Positions 11,957 to 14,339 of a DNA stretch of 14,339 bases are shown here, piece by piece; the first letter of the stretch is position 1; every line of letters begins with the position of its first letter. The stretch lies in contig JAJAZO010000427.1 in assembly GCA_026785745.1 (NCBI GenBank), positions 1 through 14,339 of the forward strand, in the 5' to 3' direction. A program made the position numbers and the translations under genes. Source of the DNA: Chitinophagaceae bacterium. Lineage in GTDB: Bacteria; Bacteroidota; Bacteroidia; Chitinophagales; Chitinophagaceae. The notes below the pieces were generated by a model. It did no database searches and had not been told where the DNA came from. It saw nothing but the letters and a program-made list of their open reading frames with translations.

Positions 11957-14339
11957 TTATCTCTCGTTCTTTAATAATTTCTGATACGTTGTACCGGTTT
12001 TCGTATCGGTTATCTCTACCAGGTAAATACCGGCAGGTAACTGTTCAAGATTTGTCACTGTTATTCTTGTTATTCCTTTGTCTGCAGACTGGGTGGTTCT
12101 CTTTATGCTTCTTCCGCTTACATCTATCAGGTTAACATCAATAGTAGTTGCCTTTTCAATGGTGATACTTATATTAATAGATGACTGGAAAGGATTAGGC
12201 CATATTATTACACCAGGCTTTTGAGACAGCCTTACTGACACTATATTACTATATTTTGATTTTCCATCAATATCATAAAGTTTAACCCTGTAGTAAACAA
12301 CGGGATGCTGTGTAAGGCTGCTGATATTATCCTGCAGTTGGTACTCCTTTTTAACGGTACTGTTTTTTGCTGCTGCAACCCGGAAGCCTGTTGCAGTATA
12401 ATTAACATTGTTCACACTTCTTTCCACAACAAAATAGTTAGTATTATTTTCAGAAAGGGTTGACCATTTGATGATGGCATTATCACCATTAAGGTTTGCA
12501 ACGGCAACAAGGCCTTCGGCAGGCAATAACCAAAACCAAATAAGGGTGTATAGTGCTGGAGTTGGATCTTTCATCAATGCCGCATCAATATAAGAGTAGC
12601 GGAATGATATGGTGCTGTCACCAATCGTTGCAGTAGTAACTTTTACATTTAGTAATGAAGGATTAAAACTGGCGATGGTATATCCATTGGTAAGCAAAAC
12701 CCCATTATAGTATAATTCAGCATTATCAGGAATTGTATCTATTCTTACTCTGCGGGAAGTAAGGACTCCCCCACCAGGATAATCTTCGGGATCTATGCCT
12801 GTTAAAACGGGAGGATTCATTCCACCATCTAATGTTATTACTTGATTTATAGATGGATGATTTATTGATGTAAGGTGCGGATAGGAATCAGGTAACCGTT
12901 CAATACCAAAATTCACATTTGTTACATTAGTTGCATTTGTCCGAACATCAATCCTAACAACAGGTGTTCCACTTTTTATTCCGGTTCCTGCTCCGTTATT
13001 AGTTCCATAATTATCACCGGTAGGTATCCATATATTTAATAAACCGAATGTAGCCGGTGCAATAGTAAAGAGTGCGGAATCAATAACAGACAGTACAACA
13101 GTATAATCTGTATTTACATCTGCCAGCGGGAATGAATACTGCCCGTTTACCGGGTTCACCGTAGTTTTAAAGGCGATGCGCCCTGTCACATCAGTCAGGT
13201 AGGCGTACACGGTAGCGCCACTCGGCGTTGCAATAAACGGACCGTTAACAGTAGCGTCAACTAATCCATTATTATCATTAAGCAAAGTACCACTGATTGA
13301 GACACTTGATTTGGCAATACCAAAATCAAATTGGGTACTACAGGTAGCTCCGTTGGCAAAGGAGGAAGTCCTTTGAGCGACAGTAGTATTATAATAAGTA
13401 GCCGGAATGGTTGATGGATCCAGTTGTGTTATATAGCATTGATTATATTTTAAGAACTGTATTTTGACATTGTCTATATATAAAGTATCGTTATCGTCCA
13501 CATTGTTATTCGTTAAAAATCTTATCGCACTGTTAGCATTGACATAAGGGGTAAGTTCCTGGTTATACACTGTAACATAGTTAGCATCTACAGCACCGTT
13601 ACCCGCAATAGTAAAAATGGTGGTATAAGTTGTTCCATTATATGCCTGCACTAAAACATCTTCCCCGGAGCTTAATGCTGTTTTCCGGCGGTAATCGAAA
13701 GTAAGGAAGGCTTTTGTCGCACCGCTCAGGTTAATTGACCTGGTAGCAGACACATTATTATCTTTTAAACGAAGACCAAAACTAAATGCGCCATCCTTTA
13801 CAATCTCTGCATCTGTATTTGCAGCAGATTGAGAAGTATTGCAATACCCCGTGGAAGGATCTCCTGCATCTACCCAGTTAGAAGCCCATGGAGAATCACC
13901 ATCTGTACCACTTGCACATGTACTCACCCCTCCTGTGCCATCAAAATCATCTTCCACAATTTTTTCAGGGTACCTGGTAAACTGGTAATAGCCGGAGCTG
14001 TCAACAGTTACAGAATCAACCAATTCATTGGTATTAATAATACTATTACAATTTCCGTCTGTATATAAATAACTTTTTGCGCCAACAAATACACTACCCC
14101 CGTCATTATTCACCCCATCTTTATTTATGTCAAGGAATGCCTGGCCAGAAATGATATTTTGATTACTGTTAGACGGACAGGCCCCTATTCTTATAATCAC
14201 CGTGGCCATATCACAAACTATCGGCGACGGGGTAGAACAAACCCTGTATTCAAAAGTATCTAACCCTGTATATCCTGCATTAGGTCTGTAAATAACAGTA
14301 CCATTTGCATTGATACTTACAGTACCCCTAGACGGTTGA
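11957..14339 (-). CDS. Large secreted multidomain protein with T9SS type A sorting domain, N-terminus beyond window
   Basis: The open frame runs off the right edge: 43 codons before the first internal ATG (14209) still read as protein (GTVSINANGTVIYRPNAGYT, then GLDTFEYRVC), a cadherin/Ig-like repeat. That ATG is therefore internal, not the start. Counting from it as residue 1: an SdrD-B-like domain with calcium-type DINKDG (27-32), interrupted at about 84-255 by a jelly-roll-like insert (starts EDDFDG, ends LYIDNVKIQF); a second SdrD-B-like domain (303-436, NDNNG); an Ig-like stretch (440-560); the FN3-like module (566-663; IIKWST, VVERSVN, VVYYRVKLYD, YSNIVSV); and the T9SS type A domain (666-750; WPNPF, DVSGR, LPAGIYLVEI, final K-rich strand). 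The protein should be exported by Sec, then T9SS, and attached to or released from the cell surface. Probable adhesin or matrix protein; no catalytic domain is seen in this part. Confidence 0.85.
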   Translation of the reverse strand, partial: QPSRGTVSINANGTVIYRPNAGYTGLDTFEYRVCSTPSPIVCDMATVIIRIGACPSNSNQNIISGQAFLDINKDGVNNDGGSVFVGAKSYLYTDGNCNSIINTNELVDSVTVDSSGYYQFTRYPEKIVEDDFDGTGGVSTCASGTDGDSPWASNWVDAGDPSTGYCNTSQSAANTDAEIVKDGAFSFGLRLKDNNVSATRSINLSGATKAFLTFDYRRKTALSSGEDVLVQAYNGTTYTTIFTIAGNGAVDANYVTVYNQELTPYVNANSAIRFLTNNNVDDNDTLYIDNVKIQFLKYNQCYITQLDPSTIPATYYNTTVAQRTSSFANGATCSTQFDFGIAKSSVSISGTLLNDNNGLVDATVNGPFIATPSGATVYAYLTDVTGRIAFKTTVNPVNGQYSFPLADVNTDYTVVLSVIDSALFTIAPATFGLLNIWIPTGDNYGTNNGAGTGIKSGTPVVRIDVRTNATNVTNVNFGIERLPDSYPHLTSINHPSINQVITLDGGMNPPVLTGIDPEDYPGGGVLTSRRVRIDTIPDNAELYYNGVLLTNGYTIASFNPSLLNVKVTTATIGDSTISFRYSYIDAALMKDPTPALYTLIWFWLLPAEGLVAVANLNGDNAIIKWSTLSENNTNYFVVERSVNNVNYTATGFRVAAAKNSTVKKEYQLQDNISSLTQHPVVYYRVKLYDIDGKSKYSNIVSVRLSQKPGVIIWPNPFQSSINISITIEKATTIDVNLIDVSGRSIKRTTQSADKGITRITVTNLEQLPAGIYLVEITDTKTGTTYQKLLKNER

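Noticed and set aside
14207..14209. ATG at 14209 as the start of the large T9SS protein
   Set aside because: The frame stays open to the window edge and the upstream 43 codons complete a cadherin/Ig-like repeat, so this Met is internal.

Overview
The window reads as chromosome of a member of the Bacteroidota, probably the Chitinophagia/Sphingobacteriia group. The DNA is AT-rich. The large protein at the right edge ends in a type IX secretion (T9SS) type A sorting domain. The TonB-dependent receptor begins with a carboxypeptidase-D-like regulatory domain. Several promoters fit the Bacteroidota pattern TTG-N20-TAnnTTTG, and start codons lack strong Shine-Dalgarno sequences. I see no rRNA, tRNA, CRISPR array or insertion sequence. 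Family calls come from motifs read by eye, not from searches.

Layout, left to right. A secreted PQQ-dependent sugar dehydrogenase (minus strand) is cut by the left edge (1-1313). Next is a tight minus-strand operon, read from 4058 to 1551: ABC ATPase, ABC-2 permease and LolA-like periplasmic protein. A plus-strand gene at 4393 encodes a small secreted protein that is one FN3-like module; its long leader holds a palindromic interspersed repeat, and a strong terminator follows at 5019. From 10019 down to 5136 a minus-strand series encodes a TonB-dependent receptor, a 2TM-domain protein, a TPR-like exported protein, a terminator, two paralogous six-helix membrane proteins and a small winged-helix regulator that overlaps the second of them by 8 nt.

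The right third holds the least ordinary part. Two minus-strand cassettes (10074-10904 and 11085-11830) each consist of an upstream palindrome region, a promoter, a structured leader of about 180 nt, a small secreted FN3-like protein and a terminator of the same design. The leader/promoter DNA includes a 76-bp perfectly identical block, although the proteins have clearly diverged. The same FN3-like module recurs just before the T9SS sorting domain of the large protein at 11957-14339, whose 5' end lies beyond the right edge.

How they may work together: the receptor operon probably serves uptake or sensing across the outer membrane. The wHTH/six-TM trio may be a self-contained regulated membrane module. 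The solo FN3-like proteins look like periplasmic or secreted binding or scaffolding modules under shared control, by DNA elements and/or a leader RNA. Their function is not known to me.
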